The notes under the pieces were generated by a model. That model did no database searches and was not told where the DNA came from. It was given only the letters and a program-made list of their open reading frames with translations. The position numbers and the translations under genes are program-made. Shown here in pieces: positions 22,070 to 30,127 of a DNA stretch of 34,286 nt (positions within the stretch are counted from its first letter, which is position 1; every line of letters begins with the position of its first letter). Origin of the DNA: Methylocystis suflitae (lineage in GTDB: Bacteria; Pseudomonadota; Alphaproteobacteria; Rhizobiales; Beijerinckiaceae); the NCBI RefSeq assembly GCF_024448135.1, contig NZ_JAMRYX010000137.1, positions 1-34,286 of the forward strand, read 5' to 3'.

Positions 22070-23149
22070 ATGAGCCAGGAAACCGAAGGCAAAAAGCGCG
22101 GCATGTTCTCTCGCCTGTTTGGCGGCGGCCAGAGCGCGTCCGCGCCTGAAGCGGCGCCCCAGGCGGCGCCGGAGCAAGAGGCGCCTGAGCGAGCGGCGCC
22201 GGAGGAAGAAAAGCGCTCCTGGTGGTCGCGCCTGTCCGGCGGCCTCTCGCGCACCTCGCAAGCGATCACCCAGGGCGTCGCCGACGTTTTCACCAAGCGT
22301 AAGCTCGACGCGCTGACGCTCGAGGAGCTTGAAGACGTGCTGCTGCGGGCCGATCTGGGCGTCGGCGCCGCGACGCGGATCACAGAGGCGGTCGGCAAGG
22401 CGCGCTACGAGCGCGACATCGAGCCCGAAGAAGTGCGCCAAATCCTGGCGCGCGAAGTCGAGCGCGTGCTGGCGCCGGTCGCCGAAGAACTCGTCGTCGA
22501 CGACAGCAAGAAGCCCTTCATCATTCTCGTCGTCGGCGTCAACGGCTCGGGCAAGACGACGACCATCGCCAAGCTCGCCTCAAGATGGACCGGCGAGGGC
22601 AAGACGGTCGTGCTTGCGGCGGGCGACACCTTCCGCGCCGCGGCGGTTGAGCAGCTCAAGGTCTGGGGCGCGCGGCTCGGCGCCGAAGTCGTTTCGGGCG
22701 CGGAAGGCGCCGATGCGGCGGCGCTCGCCTTCGACGCGATCAAGCGCGCAAAAGACCAGGGCGCCGATATTTTACTCATGGACACGGCGGGGCGGTTGCA
22801 AAATCGCGCCGAGTTGATGGCCGAGCTTGAAAAAATCGTCCGCGTGATAAAAAAGGCGGAAGCCGAGGCGCCGCATGCGGTGCTGCTCGTTCTCGACGCC
22901 ACCGTCGGACAGAACGCGCTGCAGCAGGTGGATGTTTTCGAGCGGATCGCCGGCGTCACCGGGCTGGTGATGACCAAGCTCGACGGCACGGCGCGAGGCG
23001 GCATTCTGGTCGCAATCGCCGAGACTTACGGCCTGCCGATTCATTTTATCGGCGTGGGCGAAAGCGCCGACGATCTGGAGCCGTTCGCGGCGCGCGACTT
23101 CGCGCGGGCGATTGCGGGGCTTGAAGAAACGTCAGAGGCGGAAAGCTAA
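22070..23149 (+). CDS. ftsY: Signal recognition particle receptor FtsY
   Basis: The 359-aa GTPase is the membrane receptor for signal recognition particle. It has an acidic, low-complexity A domain (~1-60, Ala/Pro/Glu-rich), the N domain (~65-140) and the G domain with GVNGSGKTTTIAKLA (G1), DTFRAAAVEQL (insertion box), DTAGRLQN (G3) and TKLDGTARGG (G4). Length is normal for Alphaproteobacteria. The ATG at 22070 has only a close GGA upstream. The in-frame ATG at 22103 (MFSRLFGGG) has GAAGG upstream and is a reasonable alternative. yciB follows after six bases, a common pairing in this class. Confidence 0.95.
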   Translation: MSQETEGKKRGMFSRLFGGGQSASAPEAAPQAAPEQEAPERAAPEEEKRSWWSRLSGGLSRTSQAITQGVADVFTKRKLDALTLEELEDVLLRADLGVGAATRITEAVGKARYERDIEPEEVRQILAREVERVLAPVAEELVVDDSKKPFIILVVGVNGSGKTTTIAKLASRWTGEGKTVVLAAGDTFRAAAVEQLKVWGARLGAEVVSGAEGADAAALAFDAIKRAKDQGADILLMDTAGRLQNRAELMAELEKIVRVIKKAEAEAPHAVLLVLDATVGQNALQQVDVFERIAGVTGLVMTKLDGTARGGILVAIAETYGLPIHFIGVGESADDLEPFAARDFARAIAGLEETSEAES

Positions 23150-23155
23150 AGAGAG

Positions 23156-23758
23156 ATGACGCAGGAAACGGCCATCGCGGCAAAACGCAAGCTCAATCCC
23201 TGGCTGAAGCTCGCATTGGAACTGGGACCGCTGCTGCTGTTCTTCGTCGTCAACTCCAAATACGGCATTTTCGCCGCGACCGGCGTGCTAATGGCCGGCG
23301 TCGTCCTGACGCTTGCCGTCTCATGGGCGATCACCCGGCATTTGCCGGCGATGCCGGTGGTCACCGCCGTGCTGGTGCTGGTCTTCGGCTCGCTCACCTA
23401 TTTTCTGCATGACGAAACCTTCATCAAGCTGAAGGTGACGATCCTTTACACGCTGTTCGGCGCCGGCCTCATCGGCGCCCTCTATTTCGGCAAATTGCTG
23501 CTGCCGATCGTCTTCGACATGGCGATCCACATTGACGACGCGGGCTGGCGCAAGCTCACCATACGCTGGGGCCTGTTCTTTTTCGCGCTTGCTGGGCTCA
23601 ATGAAGTCCTGCGCCGTATTCTGACGACCGACGACTGGGTGAATTTCAAGGTTTTCGGCATATTGCCGCTGACGCTCATCTTCGCGCTGTCGCAGGCGCC
23701 GCTCATCATGCGCCACGAAATTCGTCCCGAGGACGAAGACTCCGAAGCGCATTTCTAA
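23156..23758 (+). CDS. yciB: Inner membrane-spanning protein YciB (septation protein A family)
   Basis: The 200-aa integral membrane protein has about five hydrophobic segments, including LALELGPLLLFFVVN, GVLMAGVVLTLAVSWAI and FGILPLTLIFALSQ. The hallmark NSKYGIFAATG and the LLPIVFDMAIHIDDAGWRKLTIRWG segment identify the YciB/IspA intracellular-septation family, which is involved in envelope integrity and division. The gene begins six bases after the ftsY stop, with GAGAG before the ATG. Confidence 0.93.
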   Translation: MTQETAIAAKRKLNPWLKLALELGPLLLFFVVNSKYGIFAATGVLMAGVVLTLAVSWAITRHLPAMPVVTAVLVLVFGSLTYFLHDETFIKLKVTILYTLFGAGLIGALYFGKLLLPIVFDMAIHIDDAGWRKLTIRWGLFFFALAGLNEVLRRILTTDDWVNFKVFGILPLTLIFALSQAPLIMRHEIRPEDEDSEAHF

Positions 23759-23977
23759 TTTCGGCGCGCGCCGTTAAACTTAGTCGGCGCCCCTGCGCTT
23801 GCAGTTGCGCGAATCGCTGCGGCGCGTCCCTGCTCCAACATGAACGTCTCTTCATGATCGGCCGCATCCTGCGCCGATAATTTCAAGCGCATCCGCGCCG
23901 CCCATCGCGTGCGGGTTGCAATCGACGCGCGTTCGGGCGAATAGAGTCTTCAGGTTTACCGGGGCTGAGTCGAATCC

Positions 23978-24121
23978 TTGCCGAGTCTTATCCGCTTTCT
24001 GATCGTCGTCGGCGCCATCGTCGCGATCGTCTACGGCGCAATGGTTGCGATCGTCGCTTATGTGACGCCGCAACCGCGCCAGATGACCTATACGATCCCG
24101 GCGCAGCGGTTGAACAAGTGA
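23978..24121 (+). CDS. Small conserved membrane protein (47 aa) upstream of xerD, TTG start
   Basis: A TTG-initiated frame encodes 47 residues with one transmembrane helix (RFLIVVGAIVAIVYGAMVAIVAY) followed by a short periplasmic-type tail ending in IPAQRLNK. Small proteins of this shape (one helix, a YGAM motif, then a PxPRxM...IP tail) occur in Rhizobiales, as I recall. A stop codon lies 10 bases upstream in the same frame, so TTG is the only plausible start. The ribosome-binding site is weak (GGGGCTGAG). The function is unknown. The gene ends 50 bases before xerD. Confidence 0.6.
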   Translation: MPSLIRFLIVVGAIVAIVYGAMVAIVAYVTPQPRQMTYTIPAQRLNK

Positions 24122-24171
24122 AGGCTGTCATTCGTGACGCCTGTGCGGAGTGACGCTGCGGAGTTAAGCGC

Positions 24172-25125
24172 ATGAAAGCCGGCGCAACACGCCAGCTCGA
24201 CGCGTTTCTCGACATGCTGGCCGCGGAGCGCGGCGCGGCGCGCAATACGCAGGACGCCTATCGGCGCGATCTTTCCGATTACATCGCGCATCTGTCCGCG
24301 AACGGCCGCGATCCCGGCGTCGCGACGACGGACGACATCCGCGCCTATCTCGCCTCATTGGAGCCGCGCGGCATGTCGGCGGCGACGGTGGCGCGGCGGA
24401 TTTCGGCGATTCGCCAGTTCCACAAGTTTCTCTATGTCGACCGTCATCGCGGCGACGACCCGGCCGCCGCGCTCGACGGACCGCGGCTGCGGCGCAGCGC
24501 GCCCGGCGTATTCTCCACGGCGGAAATCGATCGGCTGCTTGCGGTCGCGAGTGAAGGGCTTGATGACGACACGCGGCCGGTTCGCGAGCGGCTGCGGGCG
24601 GCGCGCCTCTATGCGCTGCTCGAGACGATTTACGCCACCGGCCTGCGCGTCTCCGAACTTGTGTCGCTGCCAAAAACCGCGGCGCATTCGCGCGATCCTT
24701 TCATCGCCATTCGCGGCAAGGGCGGGCGCGAGCGCCTGGCGCCGCTGACCGATCGCGCGCGCCGCGCGCTGCTTTCCTACCGCAAGCTGCTTGAGGAGAT
24801 GGCGCCCGAACGCGCCGGCTCGAGCTTTCTCTTCCCCGCCGACAGCGACAGCGGTCATCTGACGCGCCAGGCCTTCGCGCGCGATCTCAAGGCGCTGGCG
24901 AGCGCCGCCGGCCTGCCAGCCGCCGAGATGCATCCGCATGCGCTGCGCCACGCCTTTGCGAGCCATCTGCTGCAGAACGGCGCCGATCTGCGGGTGGTGC
25001 AGGAACTGCTCGGCCACGCGGACATCTCGACGACGCAGATCTATACGCATGTGCTTGACGAGCGCATGCGGGCGATGGTGCGCGATCTGCATCCGCTGTC
25101 GGAGACGACGGACAAGTCGGGTTGA
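24172..25125 (+). CDS. xerD: Site-specific tyrosine recombinase XerD
   Basis: The 317-aa tyrosine recombinase resolves chromosome dimers at dif together with XerC. The N-terminal SAM-like DNA-binding domain (~10-100) contains NTQDAYRRDLSDYIAHL. The catalytic domain has Arg159 (TGLRVSEL), the beta-hairpin lysine region IRGKGGRERLAPL, H256-x-x-R259 (HALRHAFASHLL), His282 and the nucleophile Tyr291 (ISTTQIYTHV). The length and the LVSLP spacing suit the housekeeping XerD rather than an integrase of the nearby tRNA-Glu island, and the neighbours are core genes. Confidence 0.92.
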   Translation: MKAGATRQLDAFLDMLAAERGAARNTQDAYRRDLSDYIAHLSANGRDPGVATTDDIRAYLASLEPRGMSAATVARRISAIRQFHKFLYVDRHRGDDPAAALDGPRLRRSAPGVFSTAEIDRLLAVASEGLDDDTRPVRERLRAARLYALLETIYATGLRVSELVSLPKTAAHSRDPFIAIRGKGGRERLAPLTDRARRALLSYRKLLEEMAPERAGSSFLFPADSDSGHLTRQAFARDLKALASAAGLPAAEMHPHALRHAFASHLLQNGADLRVVQELLGHADISTTQIYTHVLDERMRAMVRDLHPLSETTDKSG

Positions 25126-25210
25126 GCCGTCGCAGGCGCTTTTTCCATTGGATATTGAGGCGCGCTCAACGTAAGCTTTTCCGCGCATTTAAGCGACCGA
25201 GGAGCGTGGG

Positions 25211-25774
25211 ATGGCGAAGAACGCGATGGACTTTCGGCCCGAGGAAGAGAATGTCGCCTATATCGGCGCCGGCGTGACGCTCAAGGGCGAAATCTCGGCC
25301 TCGGATCTCATCATCGTCGACGGCGCGATCGAGGGCGACGTCTCCGCGCGCGTCATCCAGGTCGGGCAGGGCGGCGTCATCCGCGGCAATGTCAGCGCCA
25401 CGGAAGCCGACGTCAGCGGCTGGATTTCCGATCATATCGAGATCAAGCAACTGCTCGTCGTGCGCGCCAGCGGGCGCGTCGAGGGTAAGATCACCTATGG
25501 CGAGATCGAGCTGGAGAAGGGCGCCGTGATCGCCGGCGAATTGACCGCGATCGACGATTATCGCGCCGCGAAGCCGGCGCCGGCGGCCAAGCCCGCCGCT
25601 GAACGGCTGGAGATCGCGGGCGCGCCGCCGAAACCTTCTTCGATCGATCGCATTAATGAGGCGGTGCGCGGCGCCAAAGGCGCCAAGGGCGCGCTCTATC
25701 TCGCCGCCGAGGGTGAGGCGAAGCGCGTCGCGACGCGGACGCTGCTCGGCCGCAAGACGTCGGCGGGCGCGTGA
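25211..25774 (+). CDS. Bactofilin-family polymer-forming cytoskeletal protein
   Basis: The 187-aa protein has the bactofilin core (~15-115), a right-handed beta-helix with regular short strands such as YIGAGVTLKGEISASDLIIVDGAIEGDV and the following turns IRGNVSATEADVSG and GRVEGKITYGEIELEKGAVIAGEL. Bactofilins polymerise without nucleotide and scaffold local cell-wall or membrane tasks. The C-terminal ~70 residues are Ala/Pro/Lys-rich and flexible. GAGGAG precedes the ATG. Confidence 0.9.
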   Translation: MAKNAMDFRPEEENVAYIGAGVTLKGEISASDLIIVDGAIEGDVSARVIQVGQGGVIRGNVSATEADVSGWISDHIEIKQLLVVRASGRVEGKITYGEIELEKGAVIAGELTAIDDYRAAKPAPAAKPAAERLEIAGAPPKPSSIDRINEAVRGAKGAKGALYLAAEGEAKRVATRTLLGRKTSAGA

Positions 25775-25849
25775 GGCTGAGCCTTGCGCGACAGCTTGGC
25801 GCGACAGCTTGCCCGGCGGGCGGCGGCGGTCTATAGAACGCTCCTTCCC

Positions 25850-25925
25850 GCTCCCTTCGTCTAGCGGTCTAGGACGTCGCCCTCTCACGGCGAAAACAGG
25901 GGTTCGAGTCCCCTAGGGAGCGCCA
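25850..25925 (+). tRNA. tRNA-Glu (anticodon CTC)
   Basis: The acceptor arms GCTCCCT and AGGGAGC pair fully, followed by a G discriminator base and encoded CCA. The D arm (CGTCTAGCGGTCTAGGACG), anticodon stem TCGCC/GGCGA with loop CTCTCAC (anticodon CTC) and T arm CAGGGG/CCCCT with GGTTCGAGTC are all standard. An AT-richer gene begins shortly downstream, so the tRNA may mark an integration site. No second copy of its 3' end was found in the window. Confidence 0.96.
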
Positions 25926-26130
25926 ACCGACACCGCTCAAGATTCATCTGCGAACATGTGGGCTGTCAACGCCCGCTGTCCGCCCGAAGCGAACCCCGCC
26001 ATATTGCACTGACGGTCTCTTGCGAGTGAATCAGCCGAATCGGAAAATCCGACCAACGCGGCCGATCATGTGCTTGTCTGGAATAAGTCACACTCGAAAC
26101 AACAACAATTTGCGAAACGTCAGAGCTACG

Positions 26131-27648
26131 ATGGGCACAATCGAAATAAACAAAATCCGCAATATTCAACGATTACGCTTTGAGATCCCCGACCGAGGCG
26201 TTTGGCTCCTTACTGCAGGGAATGGCGGTGGCAAGACAACCCTTCTCGCGTGCATTCGCCGAATTGGCCACCCCATGGCTTTTCCTATCCACTTTCCGAT
26301 GTCCCTACAGTCCGACAGGTTAGACAACCATTCCGATGGAACCGTGGATTATGAGATCAATGGTGCATCGGTGTCCTACGCATATAGAGGCGAACGATGG
26401 ACGCCACGCCCCAGGAGTAATTCTGACCTTTTTCGAAAATTTGGTTACGCTTCTGTAATTTATATTGGGGCAACAGCAGATCGGATTACTCCGCGTCCAG
26501 AAGACTTCGAGCCTCAACGTGTCAGGGGTGCTGCCAATTTTATTGTAGAGGCAGCAAATTCTATCTTTGAGACGGATAAATTTTCGATGCTTCGTACAAT
26601 TAACCTAGCGCGCGGTGTCGGCAATGATGCGTTTGTTTTGCTCGTAGGAGTCAACCCTAATATATACCATTCAGAAAAGAACTTCAGCTTGGGAGAGTTA
26701 TGCGTATTAAAATTACTTCGTCTAATAAAAGAGGTGAGCAACAATAGTATGGTTATTATAGACGAGCTTGAGATGGCGCTTCATCCTCGAGCTCAAATAA
26801 AGCTCTTACGATTGCTAGAAGAACAGTCTAGAGCGAAGTCTCTTACTGTAATATTTTCTACACACTCGGTGACTCTACTAAAAACGATCGACAGGCGGCG
26901 CATTATTTATTTAGAAAAACAGGATGACGGAGAGGTAAAGCCAATCTACGGCTGTTTCCCTACTTACGCTATAGGTAACATAGCCTCAAACGAGGAAACC
27001 CTTCCTGATATAAGGATTTATGTAGAGGACCTTTTCGCACGAGACATGTCGACCGCTTTTTTTGAACAGTTCGCTACCGAACATATCCCGGATCAAGCGG
27101 CTCGCCCAACAGCGAAGATAGTGCCGGTTGGCGGATTTCGCGAGGTTGTCGCTTTCTTGGAACGGAACAGATCAGTGCTGCCCAGCCACTGCGTACAAAA
27201 GGCTGTTCTCGACGCCGATGTTTCCAACGAGACGCTTGCTCAATGGAGACAGACTAACAATCATGCACAACTAACTAAGTATGAGGCGCTGGCAAGACAA
27301 ATTGATTTCCTGCCATTCACGCCAGAAGTTGGGTTAATGAATTACGTGGACGAAAACTTACAACTGTTCGAGCGGAACTTGCGGGCCATGTTTGCAGACA
27401 ATCAGCTAAGAATCCGCGATATCGTTCAAAGTTATGACAAAACGCTTCAAGGAGCCTCGCTGCGGACTGCAGCAAAGCGTAGCGCACACGAACTCATAGA
27501 ATACGTCGCTGTGCGTACGCAAAGATCAAATGAAATGGTCCAAGAACAGATTTGCCGAGCCTTTGCACAATCCGGCTGGCAGAATTATCGAGCGGATTTT
27601 ATGGCGCTGTTTGGGAGCATGCTTAGTCACCGTAGCCGCACAGCTTAA
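26131..27648 (+). CDS. AAA ATPase with C-terminal TOPRIM-like region (OLD-family-like)
   Basis: The ~505-aa protein has an ABC-type ATPase domain with Walker A AGNGGGKTTLLA (~28-39), a signature-like FSLGELCVLKLL (~186), Walker B MVIIDELEMALHPRAQ (~207) and the switch histidine in FSTHSVTLL (~245). A TOPRIM-like region follows, with IYVEDLFA (~296) and VLDADVSNE (~361), giving the Glu and D-x-D positions of OLD-type nucleases. OLD proteins act in phage defence and DNA processing. The gene is much AT-richer than the flanking genes and lies just downstream of tRNA-Glu, so it is probably acquired. The start is uncertain: ATG 26131 begins at the ATPase fold, and an upstream in-frame start at 26020 would add 37 residues. 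No partner UvrD-type helicase gene is adjacent. Confidence 0.8.
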   Translation: MGTIEINKIRNIQRLRFEIPDRGVWLLTAGNGGGKTTLLACIRRIGHPMAFPIHFPMSLQSDRLDNHSDGTVDYEINGASVSYAYRGERWTPRPRSNSDLFRKFGYASVIYIGATADRITPRPEDFEPQRVRGAANFIVEAANSIFETDKFSMLRTINLARGVGNDAFVLLVGVNPNIYHSEKNFSLGELCVLKLLRLIKEVSNNSMVIIDELEMALHPRAQIKLLRLLEEQSRAKSLTVIFSTHSVTLLKTIDRRRIIYLEKQDDGEVKPIYGCFPTYAIGNIASNEETLPDIRIYVEDLFARDMSTAFFEQFATEHIPDQAARPTAKIVPVGGFREVVAFLERNRSVLPSHCVQKAVLDADVSNETLAQWRQTNNHAQLTKYEALARQIDFLPFTPEVGLMNYVDENLQLFERNLRAMFADNQLRIRDIVQSYDKTLQGASLRTAAKRSAHELIEYVAVRTQRSNEMVQEQICRAFAQSGWQNYRADFMALFGSMLSHRSRTA

Positions 27649-27684
27649 CTCACGAACCGATCGTCGCATCTTGAGTCATGGACC

Positions 27685-28326
27685 TCAGTCCACCGGCGGA
27701 TAATAAGCCGTCCGGAACAGAACGCGCGTTGCGTCCCGAGACTCCCGTATGGCGGTTTCAGGCGGCAGCTCGCGCAGTTCGTCGGCTGAAAAATTCGCTG
27801 GCAGTCCGACGGCGACGGCAACGCCCGAACTGATCGCGTTCCGAATAAGCGGCAGCGGGTTCGGCGAGAAATCGCGCCAGCCGAAGCGCGCTTTCTTGAA
27901 ATAGTCCGGTCCGCCCCAGGGCGGATCGATGTTCAGCGCATCGAATGAGAGCTTGGGATAGGCCTCCATGACGTCGTCATGGATAAATTCGATGTTTTGC
28001 GAGACGCCATAGATCTCTGCGTTCCGCTTCGCCATGGACAGCCTGGCGTGATCGATGTCGACGGCGATGACGCGCTTTCCGCATCTGGCGAATGCGATGG
28101 CCGAGCCGCCGATTCCGCAAAAGGCGTCCAATACGGCGTGACCATTCAGGAGTTTGCCGATCTCCAGCGCAAAGCGCTCCGGCTTGACGGAGAACAGCCC
28201 CACTTCATCGGTTTCGACGCCCTCATCCCATTTCGAAAACAGATCGTAGCGACGATCCCAGTATTTTTGGGCGCGTTCGCCGAAGGGATTATCGATGTTG
28301 GTCATCACGAGAGCATTGGAGAGCAT
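27685..28326 (-). CDS. RNA cap guanine-N2 methyltransferase-like (TGS1 family) protein
   Basis: The ~213-aa protein is a class I SAM methyltransferase. It has YWDRRYDLFSKWDEG, DEVGLFSVKPE, the SAM motif VLDAFCGIGGSAIAFA, acidic IAVDID and the catalytic NIDPPWGGPDY. This set is typical of the trimethylguanosine-synthase family (Methyltransf_15), which is mainly eukaryotic with scattered bacterial members. The bacterial substrate is unknown and may be a structured RNA. Starts at 28326 or 28305 are plausible, without a good ribosome-binding site. The open frame extends to 28401, but that part overlaps a porin remnant read in another frame, so a start inside it is unlikely. GAGAGCATTGG is duplicated at the start region. 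Confidence 0.78.
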   Translation of the reverse strand: MLSNALVMTNIDNPFGERAQKYWDRRYDLFSKWDEGVETDEVGLFSVKPERFALEIGKLLNGHAVLDAFCGIGGSAIAFARCGKRVIAVDIDHARLSMAKRNAEIYGVSQNIEFIHDDVMEAYPKLSFDALNIDPPWGGPDYFKKARFGWRDFSPNPLPLIRNAISSGVAVAVGLPANFSADELRELPPETAIRESRDATRVLFRTAYYPPVD

Positions 28327-28349
28327 TGGGCTGAGCTTTTCGCACTCGA

Positions 28350-28590
28350 TCACATGGATCCATCTGAAACCGATCCCGTTGCCTGAGAAGCGGTTGCCCA
28401 ATATTTTCCGTTAGAACCAGCGGTAAAGGGCCATGTTGTGACGTTCACTGAATTATTGTTTGCCCAATTTCCCCCAGCATTCAATAGCATAAAAGCCTGT
28501 CCACATAGGAGCTGGGGCAGGAGCTGACTTCATTGATGGCAGATCAGCAGCAACAGTCGAAACGCTGCTCAAAAGCCATTTCTGACTTGG
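28350..28590 (-). pseudogene. Frameshifted N-terminal remnant of a second porin gene
   Basis: Read on the minus strand, this stretch encodes LLSSVSTVAADLPSMKSAP, then APMWTGFYA. After a one-base frame change it continues as NAGGNWANNNSVN and ends at a stop near 28350. The same order is seen in the intact porin next door (ISSVSAFAADLPSVKSAP, APMWAGFYA, INAGGTWANNTG). The rest of the barrel is missing. It directly follows the 3' end of the intact gene and runs into the 5' end of the methyltransferase gene. It is the leftover of a tandem porin duplication. Confidence 0.8.
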
Positions 28591-28610
28591 CATTTCGTCC
28601 ATCCTTGTGA

Positions 28611-29582
28611 TTACTGATTAGAACTTTGCGACACTGGCGATGAAGCAAAGTTGAAGTGGTAGTTCACGCCAGCACGGACGATGTTTCCATCGATAGTATT
28701 CGTGCCTGCCCTTGCTTGTACAAGGCCTACTATAGTGCCAGGTACAATATCTGGTACGGGATATATTCCAGCTTGATGAACTCTTGTAAAGTAACCACCG
28801 TTGCTTGTGCTTAAGCCACCAAGATTATAGTAAAGATATTCAGCTTTCAGAGTCCAGTTAGGAGCAAGCATCCATTCTGCTCCGCCACCAGCTGTCCAGC
28901 CTACCAATACTTTTGAAGTAGAAATACTCCCTGGATCGAGTTCGTCGGTTTGATCTACTTTTTCCTGACTGGCATAATAGCTAATCTTTGCAGCGCCATA
29001 AGCTAGGCCGCCAGTTCCATAAAAAAGAAGGTTAGGAGTAACGATATATCCGACGCGCCCACGAACTGTTCCTAAATAAGATACGGATTTGGATGCCTGC
29101 ATAGTAGTGTAAGTAGTTGTGGTTATATCTCCATAGGTGACTGACCTCACAGTTGAAGGCGTAGATGTGAAGTGAAACTGTCCAGGCCAATTATCAACTT
29201 CGAATCCTTGGAAATCGGTTTCAGCGCCGACAACAAAACTTTTATAAACTTCCAAATTATATCCAGCTTGCACGCCTCCAAGAAAACCACTGCTGCTGTT
29301 TGTCGCAAGTGAGGCTGTTAGGCCGATAGCAGCAGCATTTGTTCCTGGTAAATACTTATTACCGAATATGTTAGAACGATCGATAGTATATAGAGGAATA
29401 CCATGGGAGTAGGCGCCAGTGTTATTCGCCCACGTCCCGCCAGCATTGATACCAGCATAGAAGCCCGCCCACATCGGCGCAGATGCAGCGACTGGCGCTG
29501 ATTTAACTGAAGGCAGGTCGGCTGCAAAAGCTGATACGCTGCTTATTAGAAACAGAGCTGACGCTATTTTAATTGTCTTCAT
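28611..29582 (-). CDS. Outer-membrane beta-barrel porin (Omp25/31-like)
   Basis: The 323-aa protein has a signal peptide (MKTIKIASALFLISSVSAFA, cleaved near A-AD), followed by the Omp25/31-type opening WAGFYAGINAGGTW. It then shows alternating barrel strands such as GFLGGVQAGYNLEVYKSFVVGAETDFQG, VRGRVGYIVTPNLLFYGTGGLAYG and WTLKAEYLYYNLGG, ending in VRAGVNYHFNF. GAGGAG lies 8 bases before ATG 29582, which supports this start over an earlier one at 29606. The gene is AT-richer than its surroundings. A perfect TTGAT-N4-ATCAA box lies about 50 bases upstream, so expression is probably controlled by an FNR/FixK regulator under low oxygen. Confidence 0.9.
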   Translation of the reverse strand: MKTIKIASALFLISSVSAFAADLPSVKSAPVAASAPMWAGFYAGINAGGTWANNTGAYSHGIPLYTIDRSNIFGNKYLPGTNAAAIGLTASLATNSSSGFLGGVQAGYNLEVYKSFVVGAETDFQGFEVDNWPGQFHFTSTPSTVRSVTYGDITTTTYTTMQASKSVSYLGTVRGRVGYIVTPNLLFYGTGGLAYGAAKISYYASQEKVDQTDELDPGSISTSKVLVGWTAGGGAEWMLAPNWTLKAEYLYYNLGGLSTSNGGYFTRVHQAGIYPVPDIVPGTIVGLVQARAGTNTIDGNIVRAGVNYHFNFASSPVSQSSNQ

Positions 29583-29631
29583 GGCTCTGCTCCTCTGAGT
29601 GTTCAACTGAGACGCAGATTAATCAGCAGGG

Positions 29632-29645
29632 TTGATATGCATCAA
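29632..29645 (-). promoter_or_regulatory. Perfect FNR/FixK box TTGAT-N4-ATCAA upstream of the porin
   Basis: TTGAT (29632-29636) and ATCAA (29641-29645) with an ATGC spacer match the full FNR/FixK consensus. Two bases further upstream lies a perfect 12-bp palindrome, CCGAATATTCGG (29648-29659). The distance to the porin start is about 50 bases. Confidence 0.7.
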
Positions 29646-29659
29646 TGCCGAATATTCGG

Positions 29660-30127
29660 TCATTCTACTTATTTGTTAAGTGTGACTTATTTGTCTCTGT
29701 TCAAAAGAAAAAGCCGCCAGACCTGGGAGGTGACGTGGATCCATCCCAGGCAAGGGAGGGAAGTCCTCAGCTAATCCCGCCAATGCCCCGGCTCAAGAAA
29801 AAGCGCCCGGCCAGTTGACCGAGCGCCAAGTCGAGGGGGAGAGGGGAGCTCCGTGCGGACTGAACCCGGCGGGCTAAGAATTGTTCCAAGCGGCATGGCA
29901 TCGGAACACGCATCAACCGCGCTTTATTGTCGAAGCTTCAGGTTTTTCTCACGAAGTTTCAGTTGCACGCGGGGACGCGACGCGACGCGCTTTGATCGAG
30001 CCTCGCAGCTCACCTTGCCGCTCTCCCCGCGACCCGGCGCCGCCTTGACGAAACGGCTCCGCCTATGCCCTTTGAGCGCGATTTTCCGATCGCGCCGGCG
30101 CGTCATTGCGCCAGGGAGATATAGCCC
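29660..30127. other. Intergenic region between porin and sucC without a recognisable gene
   Basis: Next to the FNR box the sequence is AT-rich and then returns to high GC. A 7-bp inverted repeat (CCTGGGA at 29722-29728, TCCCAGG at 29744-29750) could form a hairpin. No open frame has a good start. The sucC promoter should lie in the last ~250 bases, where I see no clear -35/-10 pair. Confidence 0.5.

Noticed and set aside
25926-28610. Attachment-site duplication of the tRNA-Glu 3' end
   Set aside because: No second copy of the T-arm/acceptor sequence was found downstream within the window, and no integrase gene other than housekeeping xerD is present.
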